Origin: JBKEAJ01 sp047972135
Lineage (GTDB): Bacteria > Bacteroidota > Bacteroidia > Bacteroidales > Prolixibacteraceae
Reading direction: 5' to 3'
NCBI GenBank assembly: GCA_047972135.1
Contig: JBKEAJ010000093.1
Location: 1-10,998, forward strand
Length of the DNA stretch: 10,998 bases
Part shown: one piece after another, positions 1 to 7,795 of the stretch
Layout: every line of letters starts with the position of its first letter
Position numbering within the stretch: the stretch's first letter is position 1
Notes under the pieces: generated by a model
What the model was told of the DNA's origin: nothing
What the model saw: only the letters and a program-made list of their open reading frames with translations
Databases searched by the model: none
Made by a program: the position numbers and the translations under genes

Positions 1-477
1 GGTAGCGGCAAGCGAGAAGTCATATACTTCAAATTCGCCTTGTCTCACACCTTCGATGAGTATTCTTTTAATCATTCGTATTTCCTCACGGTCATACTTA
101 CCCATAATATTATCAATAAATTCCTTTTCGGGTTCGTCCTTACCGAGTGCGTTATAGAGGTTTGAGAGTCCACGGAAAGTCATTAGTTTCGTTATTATAT
201 ACTCACGCAGTTTCTCAATGGGAGTTATATTGCGGTTAATAACTCTTGAAAGTTCTTTCTTAAGCAGTTCGACTTCCCAAAGGATTACTTCGTTAAACAG
301 TTCTTCTTTGCTACCAAAATAGTAATAAAGGGAGCTTTTACCTTTGCGTACGGCAACTGCTATTTCGCCGAGTGTAGTCCCTTTGTATCCATTCTTGCTG
401 AACACTTCTTGGGCGACTTTTAAGATTAGTTCTTTTTTCTTGTCCTTCTTATTATTTATGCTTAAACTATCCCCCAT
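1..477 (-). CDS. TetR/AcrR-family transcriptional regulator, C-terminus cut by the window edge
   Basis: The first 159 codons are visible and the frame is open to the left edge, so the ligand-binding C-terminal part is incomplete. The N-terminus is a standard TetR DNA-binding domain. A lysine-rich lead (residues 10-15) is followed by the helix I signature (LILKVAQEVFSKNGYKGTT, about 17-35), then the helix-turn-helix with the diagnostic KGKSSLYYYFGSKEELF at 45-61. Such proteins are usually dimeric repressors released by a small ligand, often controlling transporters or envelope functions; the ligand here is unknown. ATG at 477-475 is chosen because the helix I region starts about 15 residues later, the usual position. 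It lies 104 bases downstream of secDF on the same strand, with a strong hairpin between them, so it may be independently transcribed. A TATGTTTG (minus strand, 578-571) resembles a Bacteroidetes -7 box, but no TTTG lies at the right distance upstream. Family assignment is secure; regulon is not. Confidence 0.93.
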   Translation of the reverse strand, partial: MGDSLSINNKKDKKKELILKVAQEVFSKNGYKGTTLGEIAVAVRKGKSSLYYYFGSKEELFNEVILWEVELLKKELSRVINRNITPIEKLREYIITKLMTFRGLSNLYNALGKDEPEKEFIDNIMGKYDREEIRMIKRILIEGVRQGEFEVYDFSLAAT

Positions 478-530
478 ACTCTAATGTCCAGAAGCTGATT
501 ATACTTTAATTCAAAATAAAGACTATCTAT

Positions 531-574
531 TTTGCAGAGAGGATACCGAATTACATGAGCATCCTCTCTGCAAA
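531..574 (-). terminator. Perfect 14-bp inverted repeat between secDF and tetR (terminator or leader hairpin)
   Basis: TTTGCAGAGAGGAT (531-544) and its exact reverse complement (561-574) flank a 16-base loop. The hairpin begins 7 bases after the secDF stop codon, the expected place for a terminator. Neither strand has a clean T-run after the stem, so it is not a textbook intrinsic terminator. It could instead attenuate read-through into tetR or protect the secDF 3' end. The minus strand reads TATGTTTG into the first arm, so it could also be a 5' hairpin of a tetR transcript. Confidence 0.55.
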
Positions 575-581
575 CATATAA

Positions 582-3500
582 TTAATTTTTCTTGCTTTTA
601 CTCATTGTGTCATACGCAACCGGAGTAGCCACAAATATTGAAGAGTATGTACCCACAACGATACCTACAATCAGAGCAAAGACAAAACCTCTCACTGAAG
701 TACCTCCAAAAATACATATTGCAAGAAGCACAACCAAAGTACTCAATGATGTACTAAAGGTACGGCGGAGAGTCGAGTTTACAGACATATTTATCAGCTT
801 ACTATTTCCCATTTTAGGATGCAGTTTGAAGTTTTCTCTAATTCTATCGAAGACAACCACCGTATCGTTGATTGAGTATCCCAATACTGTAAGAATTGCG
901 GCAATGAACGATTGGTCAATATCTAGCGAGAATGGTAGCCATCCGTGCAGCAAGGAGAATATTCCCAGCACAATAATGGAATCGTGAGCTAATGACGCAA
1001 TAGCACCTAGTCCATACTGCCAATTTAGGAAGCGAACCACGATATACAAGAATATCAGCAACAATGCGATTGAAATTGATATAATAGCGCCGTTTCTAAT
1101 ATCTTTGGAAACAGTGGGACCTACTTTTTCGGAGCTTGTACGATAATCGGCAAGGAACACTTGCTTTGTCACATCATCTTTCACAAAACCCTTAAGTTCA
1201 GTATATAGTATATCTTCGACTTCATTGTCGATTTGCTCATTTTCCTCTGCTGATTTTGCACTTCCGATTTTATAATCGGTAGTTATGATAACACCTTTTG
1301 AGTCTCCATAAGTTTTCACATCAGGAGCAGAGCCAAATCGTGTAGCCAGTGAGCTTTTAATATTTTCGACGTTGACATCTTGGTCGAATTGGAAAACAAA
1401 AGTACGTCCTCCTTTGAAGTCGATACCATAGTCAAGTCCACGTGTCACAAGAGATATCAAGCTGATTGTTATTAATGCACCCGAAATAAAGTAGGCTACT
1501 TTTCTTTTACCGATAAAATTGATATTTGTATTTCTGAGCCATCCTTTGGAGAATGATGTTGAGAAGTTGATATTTTCTCTATTCTTTTTAAGTTGTACTT
1601 CAAATAGAAGTCTGGAAATAAATATCGCACAGAAAAGAGAAGTTATGATACCAACCATAAGGGTTGTTGCAAAACCTTTGATAGGTCCTGAGCCGAAGAA
1701 ATAAAGGACAACACCTGTCAGGAAGGTAGTAATATTACCGTCAAGTATTGCAGAGAGCGCATTCTTATACCCATCCTTTATTGCGAGTTTGACCCCTTTT
1801 CCTCCGAGCAGTTCTTCTTGTATTCGTTCAAATATCAGCACGTTTGCATCAACCGCCATACCTATGGTAAGGACGATACCTGCAATACCGGGAAGTGTCA
1901 GCACCGCTCGCAAGGACGCTAATATACCGAAAATGAAAAGCATATTAACGATAAGAGCGATATCGGCAATACCACCTGCATTTCCACCGTAGAAAAATAA
2001 CATATATAGCAGTATCAATATGAATGCTATAATAAAGGATATCATACCACTATGTATCGCCTCTTGTCCCAATGAAGGACCGACCACCTGCTCTTGCACT
2101 ACTTTTGCACTAGCTGGCATCTTTCCTGACTTCAATATATTTGCCAAGTCTTGCGTTTCGGTGATAGTAAAATCGCCAGTGATGCTAGAACGACCATAAG
2201 GAATTTCACCGTTTATGCTGGGAGCACTTTTCACGTCGCCGTCCAAAACAATAGCTATAAAATTACCCACATTCTCTCTGGTCATACGTGCCCATGTGGC
2301 AGTACCTTCGGAGTTCATCTGCATAGTTACTTCTGGCATACCTTTCATCTGGTCGACAGTAGATCTGGCATCGGTAATAACATTCCCCGAGAGAGGTGCT
2401 TTTCCGTCTCTAGTCTCCACTCTGAGTGCATAAAGTATATATGTTTCTTGCTCAGTATTCTTATTAACTCCCCATGCAAAGCGCACTCCACCACGCAGTC
2501 CTGAGAATAAATTTCTAACTTCGGGGTATGCAAGATACTCGTTCACGGTAGCAGTATCTTTCTTAAAAGCAAATCCTATCATTGGGGAGTTTCCGTCAGT
2601 AGCTTGTTGGTTGAGGGTCAACTTCGCAAATAGTGGCGATTCTTTTTCAAACCTTTCAAAGGTCATTGAGTCAAGGTCTTGATTGTCTAATAACGAATCT
2701 AGTGCCGACGCCTCCGTTGAGTCGGATGCTGTTGTGTCTGCACTTGCCAATTCGGCTTCTTCGTTTGTCGCCACCTCTGTCAGAGCAGTAGTGTCAACCT
2801 TATCGGCTTCGTCAAGGTCTTTTCTATTCTTCACCGCAGCATTTGCCTGAACAAGCAAGTTTGCCACTTCGCTAACTTTGTAAGTAGGCCAGAACTCTAG
2901 TATTGCCGCACCCTGCAAAAGTCCTCTCACTCGCTCTGGTTCGGTCACACCGGGAAGTTCTACCATAATCTGACCAGGAGTTTGCATTTTCTGAATATTA
3001 GGCTGCACCACTCCAAACTTGTCGATACGGTCTCTCAGAACATTAAAAGAGTTATCTATGGCATCATCAATCTCAGCTTTAATTACTTGTTCAACCTCTT
3101 CGTTACTCATAGCACTAGTAACTTTGTCTTTCATATCATACGATGCAAAAACTGGCACTAAGGATACTCCTGGATTTTGCTCATAGTATGCCTTCGTGAA
3201 AAGGTTAAAAAGTCGGTCTTGGCTATGGTTAATATCCTCCAAAGCAGTATTCAGAGCCTTACTAAATGCAGGGTCTGTGGGATTTGCTGCATAAGCTCTT
3301 ATCAAGTCGGCAACAGAAACCTCAAGAACAACGTTCATCCCTCCTTTAAGGTCAAGCCCCATGTTCAACTCATTTTGACGCACTTCATTCAGCGTAAAGC
3401 TTGTAACTCCTAAGTCCAAGACTTCAGTGTTGTTCATTGAATCCAAGAAGTGATTTCTTGCTTTGTTGAATGTTGTTGACTTTTTACTAAGGTCTGTTTC

Positions 3501-3635
3501 CAACTCAGACTGAGCAGAAGCATACTCATCAGCTATCCTATCCCACTTCCTACCCACAAAAGTAAATGTGAGCTGGTAGATGCAGACAACTGCGACGAAT
3601 ATCGCAATAGCGGTAATTATACCCTTGTTTCGCAT
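582..3635 (-). CDS. secDF: Fused protein translocase subunit SecDF
   Basis: SecDF is an inner-membrane RND-type protein that uses the proton motive force to pull proteins out of the SecYEG channel on the periplasmic side. At 1017 residues it holds SecD and SecF in one chain, the usual arrangement in Bacteroidetes. SecD half: TM1 at about 5-27, the P1 start motif LDLKGGMNVVLEV (95-107), the head and base to about 525, then TM2-6 with GMAVDANVLIFERI (592-605; D596 is the conserved proton-relay Asp) and FATTLMVGIITSLF (655-668). SecF half: TM7 at about 713-731, YGIDFKGGRTFVF (736-748), a short periplasmic domain, then TM8-12 with GYSINDTVVVFDRIREN (919-935; D924) and TSVRGFVFALIVGIVVGTYS (979-998). 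Residues about 268-335 are an acidic Ser/Thr/Asp/Glu-rich insertion in SecD P1. The ATG is immediately followed by a positively charged MRNK and TM1. A likely promoter lies about 45 bases upstream. No frame damage is seen. Very sure. Confidence 0.98.
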   Translation of the reverse strand: MRNKGIITAIAIFVAVVCIYQLTFTFVGRKWDRIADEYASAQSELETDLSKKSTTFNKARNHFLDSMNNTEVLDLGVTSFTLNEVRQNELNMGLDLKGGMNVVLEVSVADLIRAYAANPTDPAFSKALNTALEDINHSQDRLFNLFTKAYYEQNPGVSLVPVFASYDMKDKVTSAMSNEEVEQVIKAEIDDAIDNSFNVLRDRIDKFGVVQPNIQKMQTPGQIMVELPGVTEPERVRGLLQGAAILEFWPTYKVSEVANLLVQANAAVKNRKDLDEADKVDTTALTEVATNEEAELASADTTASDSTEASALDSLLDNQDLDSMTFERFEKESPLFAKLTLNQQATDGNSPMIGFAFKKDTATVNEYLAYPEVRNLFSGLRGGVRFAWGVNKNTEQETYILYALRVETRDGKAPLSGNVITDARSTVDQMKGMPEVTMQMNSEGTATWARMTRENVGNFIAIVLDGDVKSAPSINGEIPYGRSSITGDFTITETQDLANILKSGKMPASAKVVQEQVVGPSLGQEAIHSGMISFIIAFILILLYMLFFYGGNAGGIADIALIVNMLFIFGILASLRAVLTLPGIAGIVLTIGMAVDANVLIFERIQEELLGGKGVKLAIKDGYKNALSAILDGNITTFLTGVVLYFFGSGPIKGFATTLMVGIITSLFCAIFISRLLFEVQLKKNRENINFSTSFSKGWLRNTNINFIGKRKVAYFISGALITISLISLVTRGLDYGIDFKGGRTFVFQFDQDVNVENIKSSLATRFGSAPDVKTYGDSKGVIITTDYKIGSAKSAEENEQIDNEVEDILYTELKGFVKDDVTKQVFLADYRTSSEKVGPTVSKDIRNGAIISISIALLLIFLYIVVRFLNWQYGLGAIASLAHDSIIVLGIFSLLHGWLPFSLDIDQSFIAAILTVLGYSINDTVVVFDRIRENFKLHPKMGNSKLINMSVNSTLRRTFSTSLSTLVVLLAICIFGGTSVRGFVFALIVGIVVGTYSSIFVATPVAYDTMSKSKKN

Positions 3636-3678
3636 TGTATATTATCTTTTTATATTATTTCAATTTTGAAAAACACGG

Positions 3679-3686
3679 CAAAGGTA
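3679..3686 (-). promoter_or_regulatory. Probable -7 box of the secDF promoter
   Basis: The minus strand reads TACCTTTG, an exact match to the Bacteroidetes TAnnTTTG element. It sits 43 bases before the secDF ATG, which would give a leader of about 35 nt. No TTTG is found 19-21 bases upstream, so only half of the bipartite promoter is supported. Confidence 0.5.
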
Positions 3687-3766
3687 GCTAAATTCTTCAA
3701 TATATGTGTCATAAAAATTATTTAGATTACGATTTAGACTTCAATATTCCCGTCTGTTATTCTGAA

Positions 3767-3820
3767 ATCGTTTGGATTACTCACTTTTAACCTAAATTCA
3801 AGCCTAAAATCCCAAACGAT
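3767..3820. repeat. Inverted repeat between the divergent secDF and 3910 promoters
   Basis: ATCGTTTGGATT (3767-3778) is the reverse complement of AATCCCAAACGAT (3808-3820) apart from one extra C, with 29 bases between. It lies between the two divergent promoters and could be an operator or simply repeat-derived DNA. The right arm runs straight into the tandem repeat at 3822. Confidence 0.45.
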
Positions 3821-3821
3821 A

Positions 3822-3853
3822 AAACGATTCAACAGATAAACGATTCAACAGAG
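3822..3853. repeat. Tandem direct repeat, two 16-base units
   Basis: AAACGATTCAACAGA occurs at 3822-3836 and again at 3838-3852, a period of 16. The second copy ends 3 bases before the -33 element of the next promoter. The reverse complement of this block, positions 3852 to 3831, closely resembles 10374-10395 near the rRNA operon, so the motif belongs to a dispersed intergenic repeat. Confidence 0.7.
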
Positions 3854-3855
3854 TA

Positions 3856-3886
3856 TTTGTACAGCAATGCAAAATGTTTACCTTTG
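3856..3886 (+). promoter_or_regulatory. Bacteroidetes-type promoter for the 3910-pbpC operon
   Basis: TTTG at 3856-3859 is followed after exactly 19 bases by TACCTTTG at 3879-3886, an exact match to the TTTG / N19-21 / TAnnTTTG promoter of the Bacteroidetes primary sigma factor. The expected start is near 3891-3894, leaving a short A-rich leader of about 15-20 nt before the ATG at 3910. This is the best promoter in the window. Confidence 0.85.
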
Positions 3887-3909
3887 TGTATCAATAAAAA
3901 ATAAAAATA

Positions 3910-4422
3910 ATGAGAAATCGGATAACTATTTCTGTTGCTTTTGTGCTTGTTATGCTGTTCGAGGTCTCAGTTTCCTCCCAAAGCCTTCCGGATATACCTT
4001 TGAGCAAGCTCAAAATGGCTCTGCCTTACGCTGATGAAGTAAAAAGTGCTGATGCGAAGCGTTACAGATATGAAATAGATGAAAGTGCATGGAAAGCTTT
4101 TGGAGAGAAAGTCCCCGAAGAGTATGAGGGCGAATTTAAATACTATATCACGGGAGCAGCATCACATGGTGGGAATATGCTTTATATTATAGAACGCTAT
4201 TACACGGAGGAAACCATTCATTGGTTGGTAATGGTCGATAAAAGCAACAAAATACTCAGTGCCATAACTACTGCTTACAACAACTCGGAAGGTTTTTACA
4301 GCAAGAAATCCTTAATTACAGAAAAAGAAGTAGTAGTGAACATTTTCAACCTCTACAACCAAAACAGCGACAATAAGGAGCAATACGACATTGCCCCTAA
4401 CACCTTCAAGAGGACACGTTAA
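3910..4422 (+). CDS. Small exported protein of unknown function, first gene of the pbpC operon
   Basis: I do not recognise a family. The 170-residue product starts with a clear Sec signal peptide: MRNR, a hydrophobic core at about 5-18 and small residues before a likely cut near SVSS|Q (22-23). There is no lipobox, so a soluble periplasmic or secreted protein is likely. The mature part of about 147 residues is charged and mixed alpha/beta in character, with a YYITGAASHGGNMLYIIERYY stretch (79-99; read as two beta strands around a Gly-rich turn) and HWLVMVD (104-110), then a hydrophilic basic end (FKRTR). There are no cysteines and no visible catalytic motif. The start is fixed by the promoter just upstream and by the signal peptide. 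It ends 21 bases before pbpC, so the two are probably cotranscribed and act in the same compartment. In many Gram-negative bacteria pbpC is paired with a large alpha-2-macroglobulin-like gene; none is seen here. Confidence 0.85.
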   Translation: MRNRITISVAFVLVMLFEVSVSSQSLPDIPLSKLKMALPYADEVKSADAKRYRYEIDESAWKAFGEKVPEEYEGEFKYYITGAASHGGNMLYIIERYYTEETIHWLVMVDKSNKILSAITTAYNNSEGFYSKKSLITEKEVVVNIFNLYNQNSDNKEQYDIAPNTFKRTR

Positions 4423-4443
4423 ACACCTAAGTCCGACAGTGAT

Positions 4444-6822
4444 ATGCATTTCATCCCTTTGCTCATAAACAAGTTTAAGCAGAAGTCTTGGCTGAGGATA
4501 AGTGTCTATACCCTATTTGTCTATCTTCTTTTTTTACTTATTGTTCCCGTAGTAAAATTCAAAGCGCCCTACACGACGATAGTCTGTTCGGCAAACGGCG
4601 AGATTATCGGAGCTCGCATAGCATCTGACATGCAATGGCGTTTTCCTCCAAACGACAGCATTGCAATCTCAGAAAATCTAAAAACCTGTCTAATCAATTT
4701 TGAGGACAGATATTTCTACTATCATCCGGGAATAAATGTAGTGGCACTAGCACGGGCATTCTACCTGAACATCCGCTATGGGAAGATTGTGAGTGGCGGC
4801 AGCACCATCACCATGCAGGTAGTTAGAATGGCACGAGGTAATCCCGACAGGAATTATTTTGAAAAATTTTTGGAAATACTTTTGGCATTACGACTGGAGT
4901 GTTCCAAAAGCAAGGACGAAATACTGGAAATGTATCTTCTTCACGCTCCTCTCGGCGGGAATATTGTGGGTACAGAGGCGGGAGCATGGCGCTACTACGG
5001 CAAACACACCAATCAGCTATCGTGGGGAGAGGAGGCGACATTGGCAGTTCTTCCCAACGCTCCGGCATTAATTTATCCGGGCAGAAATCAAGATGCTTTG
5101 AAGAATAAAAGAAATCGTTTATTGGGACTCCTACACCATAGAGGCATCATCGACAGCACGAGCTACAGGCTAACATGCAAAGAACCCATGCCACAAACGG
5201 CAAATAGCTTTCCCAACATTGCCCCCCATCTCACAGAAGCCTTTGTAAGAGAACAAAGTGGAAGCAGAGTAGTAACGACAATCGACAAAAAACTGCAAGA
5301 AACTGTAAACATGGTTGCGAGAGAACACAACAAATCGCTCTCCGACAATCATATCCAGAATATGGGCATTCTCGTCATGGATATTCGCAGCGGAGAAGTA
5401 AAAGCATATCTCGGCAATATTTCCCGCAACGACATGAAATACGAAAACAATGTCGATATGATTAGGGCACGTCGAAGCTCGGGCAGCATACTAAAGCCTT
5501 TTCTCTATGCCAAAGCAATGGAGCAGGGGCTTATAATGCCTCAATCTATACTTGCTGATATTCCTCTACGTTTTGAGAACTTTGCACCCAAGAATTACTT
5601 ACACACCTACGATGGTGCTGTTCCTGCCGAAGAAGCACTATACCGTTCACTAAATATCCCTTTCATCAGCATACTTCAAAAGTATGGAATAGATCCGTTT
5701 CTAAACGACTTACACAATCTGGGCATAACAACCTTGGACAGAGGTGCCGACGATTACGGCTTGTCTCTAATACTCGGAGGTGGCGAGGTCAGCTTATGGG
5801 AGATCTGCGGTGCTTACGCATCTATTGCACGAGAATTGGAGTTATACAATAATACTCGTCATTACAGCAACAGTTTACATTTCATGCCCAAGCTCCTACG
5901 TTCTCCGCTTGAAGACACAGTTCTCAGCAAGCAAGCTATCCATATTGATGCAGGGGCAATCTGGTGTACTTTCGAAGCAATGAAAAAATTAACGCGTCCC
6001 AACAACGAGCAAGGCTGGGAGTTTATGGGCAATCGCTATGAAGTGGCATGGAAAACCGGCACCAGCTTTGGATATAGAGACGCATGGGCTGTGGGTCTGA
6101 CTCCCGAATATCTTGTAGGCGTATGGGTAGGCAATAGCGACGGCGAGGGCAGGCCGGGGATAACAGGCAGCTCTGCGGCAGCACCCGTTCTTTTCGATAT
6201 TTTCGACAATCTAGCGCATGGTCGGTGGTTCGACAAGCCTGTTATGGCATTAAGGAGCGTGGAGGCGTGTAGTAAGAGTGGACAAATGGCAGGAGTCGAC
6301 TGCGAACAGAGCCTTGAAACGGAAATTCCTGCATGTGCTGCAAATCTTCCATTATGCAAATACCATAAGACTCTACATCTAAGCAGCGACGGGCAGTGGC
6401 AAGTAAACTCCGAATGCTATACTCCCAATGATATTGTCAACAAAAAATGGTTTATACTCCCTCCGATTATGGAGTGGTACTACCGACAACACCACATGGA
6501 CTATAAGCTGGTTCCCCGCACTATGCCTGGATGCCAACAAAACGAATCAGCCCCCCATTTCAGCATAATATATCCCGAAGCCAAAGCCGAAGTGTACATT
6601 CCCAAGACTTTCGACCAAACAAAATCTAAAGTAGTACTTAAAGCCGCACATCAAGATAATAAAGCGGAGATTTTTTGGCATATCGACAATCAGTTTGTAG
6701 GCTCAACACTCTCGCCACACGAGCTTGCCATTACTCCCGAAAAGGGCAAACACCAACTAACTCTGGTCGACAATTACGGCAACACTATTACACAAGAGTT
6801 TACAATCTCAAACAAAAACTAA
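4444..6822 (+). CDS. pbpC: Penicillin-binding protein 1C, bifunctional glycosyltransferase/transpeptidase
   Basis: A class A PBP anchored in the inner membrane that polymerises lipid II and may crosslink peptides. Order in 792 residues: TM at about 19-37; glycosyltransferase family 51 domain at about 60-240 with EDRYFYYHPG (87-96; E87 is the expected catalytic Glu), GGSTITMQ (118-125) and the second acidic residue E144, 57 residues after E87 as in PBP1b; transpeptidase domain at about 300-590 with SILK (348-351, nucleophile S348), SLN (402-404) and KTGT (537-540); then a C-terminal tail of about 190 residues matching the PBP1C-specific C-terminal domain, with a Cys-rich segment (C609, C620, C631, C638, C658). 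The GT51-TP-BiPBP_C order and length are typical of PbpC rather than PBP1a or PBP1b. All active-site motifs are intact. Whether PbpC crosslinks efficiently is uncertain in the family. It is second in an operon with the small exported protein at 3910. No good terminator follows. Confidence 0.96.
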   Translation: MHFIPLLINKFKQKSWLRISVYTLFVYLLFLLIVPVVKFKAPYTTIVCSANGEIIGARIASDMQWRFPPNDSIAISENLKTCLINFEDRYFYYHPGINVVALARAFYLNIRYGKIVSGGSTITMQVVRMARGNPDRNYFEKFLEILLALRLECSKSKDEILEMYLLHAPLGGNIVGTEAGAWRYYGKHTNQLSWGEEATLAVLPNAPALIYPGRNQDALKNKRNRLLGLLHHRGIIDSTSYRLTCKEPMPQTANSFPNIAPHLTEAFVREQSGSRVVTTIDKKLQETVNMVAREHNKSLSDNHIQNMGILVMDIRSGEVKAYLGNISRNDMKYENNVDMIRARRSSGSILKPFLYAKAMEQGLIMPQSILADIPLRFENFAPKNYLHTYDGAVPAEEALYRSLNIPFISILQKYGIDPFLNDLHNLGITTLDRGADDYGLSLILGGGEVSLWEICGAYASIARELELYNNTRHYSNSLHFMPKLLRSPLEDTVLSKQAIHIDAGAIWCTFEAMKKLTRPNNEQGWEFMGNRYEVAWKTGTSFGYRDAWAVGLTPEYLVGVWVGNSDGEGRPGITGSSAAAPVLFDIFDNLAHGRWFDKPVMALRSVEACSKSGQMAGVDCEQSLETEIPACAANLPLCKYHKTLHLSSDGQWQVNSECYTPNDIVNKKWFILPPIMEWYYRQHHMDYKLVPRTMPGCQQNESAPHFSIIYPEAKAEVYIPKTFDQTKSKVVLKAAHQDNKAEIFWHIDNQFVGSTLSPHELAITPEKGKHQLTLVDNYGNTITQEFTISNKN

Positions 6823-6973
6823 TCGTCAATCTATGAGGCAATAAGCAAATAATAGTTATAGTAAAAAAGACCTTAAGCACATAATCATCTACATATAAGA
6901 CATATATAAACATGTCATTTTCTTAAAAATCAACATTATTTCATTATGTAAAACACCTATTAGATTTTATCTA

Positions 6974-7005
6974 TTTGCATTATCAGAATATTTTTTACAC
7001 CTTTG
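6974..7005 (+). promoter_or_regulatory. Probable promoter of the 7247 lipoprotein operon
   Basis: TTTG at 6974-6977, 20 bases, then CACCTTTG at 6998-7005. This matches TTTG / N20 / TAnnTTTG with one mismatch (C for T at the first base of the -7 box). The start would be near 7010. It is followed by a long leader with a palindrome and a small ORF, which suggests post-initiation control. Confidence 0.6.
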
Positions 7006-7038
7006 TAGCGAAAGTTTCGGCTTATTTAAATACATAAT

Positions 7039-7050
7039 AGTTGCGCAACT
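7039..7050. promoter_or_regulatory. Perfect 12-base palindrome in the leader
   Basis: AGTTGCGCAACT is its own reverse complement and lies about 30 bases downstream of the predicted transcription start, a plausible operator position for a dimeric regulator. As RNA, 7043-7054 could instead pair with 7129-7138 (ACTCCAT with ATGGAGT, plus GCG with CGC across a 2-base bulge), so two exclusive folds are possible. Confidence 0.4.
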
Positions 7051-7100
7051 CCATATTTTTTTAAGCAAACTACAAATAACAAGAATAATAACGATAATAA

Positions 7101-7187
7101 ATGTACTTTTATCCTGGTACTGAGTTGCATGGAGTCGCCAAAAGAGGTAGCAGTTGGAGAGGTGTCAGATGGGTAGCAACCGACTAG
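7101..7187 (+). CDS. Possible 28-residue small ORF in the leader
   Basis: ATG at 7101 follows an A-rich stretch (7070-7100) of the kind that helps initiation in Bacteroidetes, and the ORF ends in TAG at 7185-7187. The product would read MYFYPGTELHGVAKRG at the start and end RWVATD. It is soluble, basic and Gly/Trp/Arg containing, with no signal peptide. It lies wholly inside the predicted leader of the lipoprotein mRNA, so it could be a leader peptide, a small protein, or the tail of a vanished gene; a stop codon immediately before the ATG argues against the last. I do not recognise it. Length alone gives little statistical support. Confidence 0.25.
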   Translation: MYFYPGTELHGVAKRGSSWRGVRWVATD

Positions 7188-7246
7188 TAAAATAAATGCA
7201 TTTAGGTAATGATACACATATAAGCAAAACCTGTAAATAAAAGGAT

Positions 7247-7795
7247 ATGAAAATCAAATTATTCTCGCTTGCCATATTATTTCTATTCGCAAGCTGCAAT
7301 AACGACGACAACTCCAATGTAAATAGATTGGATGTAAAACTGGACGGATTTAATATTGAAGTTCCCTATGACACGGTTAATGCATCGAACTTCTATATTG
7401 AAATCAACTATCTTTCTAATAATGAGAGTCCTCATGACTACGAGATAGAACATGCGAACGTTTTGACACGCATTAACAAACTAGACATTACACTAATTTC
7501 TGGGTTAGGCTCTATACTTGCAGATGGTACAAACATGAATCCATACTTCGTAGTTGACGAATATCAAGGAAAGAATGAGCTATACCAAACCATAGAGGAC
7601 TACGTAAATATCAGCAATATACGAACCTTACGTCCTGCGTTTGCATTTACAAATCAATTTAATTTAGAATCCGATTCAGATAATATAATATCTACTGGCA
7701 CTTATAAAATAAAACTCATGGTGCAGATAGAGATGCTTACGGACGGAGTTTCTTCAAATCATACTGATACTGTTGAGTGTACACTAATTCCTTAA
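7247..7795 (+). CDS. Lipoprotein of unknown function
   Basis: The 182-residue product has a lipoprotein signal peptide: MKIK, a hydrophobic core (5-14) and the lipobox FASC with C17 as the lipidated cysteine. The next residues are NNDDN; acidic residues right after the cysteine resemble the Bacteroidetes surface-export signal, so display on the outer face of the outer membrane is plausible. The mature part is acidic, rich in Asn and Asp, with alternating hydrophobic residues suggesting a beta-sandwich (VKLDGFNIEVPYDT, 26-39; TYKIKLMVQIEML, 153-165). I do not recognise a family. The start is well supported by AAAAGGA ending one base before the ATG. The next gene begins 11 bases after the stop, so lipoprotein and beta-barrel are probably one transcriptional unit. 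Confidence 0.85.
   Translation: MKIKLFSLAILFLFASCNNDDNSNVNRLDVKLDGFNIEVPYDTVNASNFYIEINYLSNNESPHDYEIEHANVLTRINKLDITLISGLGSILADGTNMNPYFVVDEYQGKNELYQTIEDYVNISNIRTLRPAFAFTNQFNLESDSDNIISTGTYKIKLMVQIEMLTDGVSSNHTDTVECTLIP

Larger units (their letters stand above)
6823..7246 (+). other. Gene-poor intergenic region of 424 bases with a long leader
   Basis: AT-rich and without a convincing large gene. Its left part holds only a weak hairpin (GACAT / ATGTC, 6899-6916, followed by ATTTTCTT) that might end the pbpC transcript. Its right part holds a promoter (6974-7005), a 12-base palindrome (7039-7050), a possible 28-residue ORF (7101-7187) and an AAAAGGA ribosome binding site (7239-7245) just before the lipoprotein ATG. 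If the promoter is right, the lipoprotein mRNA has a leader of about 235 nt, long for this group. Confidence 0.6.

Noticed and set aside
2151..2504. Open frame of 117 codons on the plus strand inside secDF
   Set aside because: It lies antisense to intact, highly conserved SecD sequence, has no initiation signal and reads as compositionally random protein. The other plus-strand open frames in 592-3413 fail for the same reason.
6036..6359. Open frame of 107 codons on the minus strand inside pbpC
   Set aside because: It is antisense to the transpeptidase KTG region and the Cys-rich tail of pbpC, whose motifs are all intact.
7026..7217. 63-codon minus-strand frame in the leader region
   Set aside because: The product is largely a chance hydrophobic stretch from poly-T and AT-rich DNA, with no promoter or ribosome binding signal on that strand; the plus-strand leader explains the region better.
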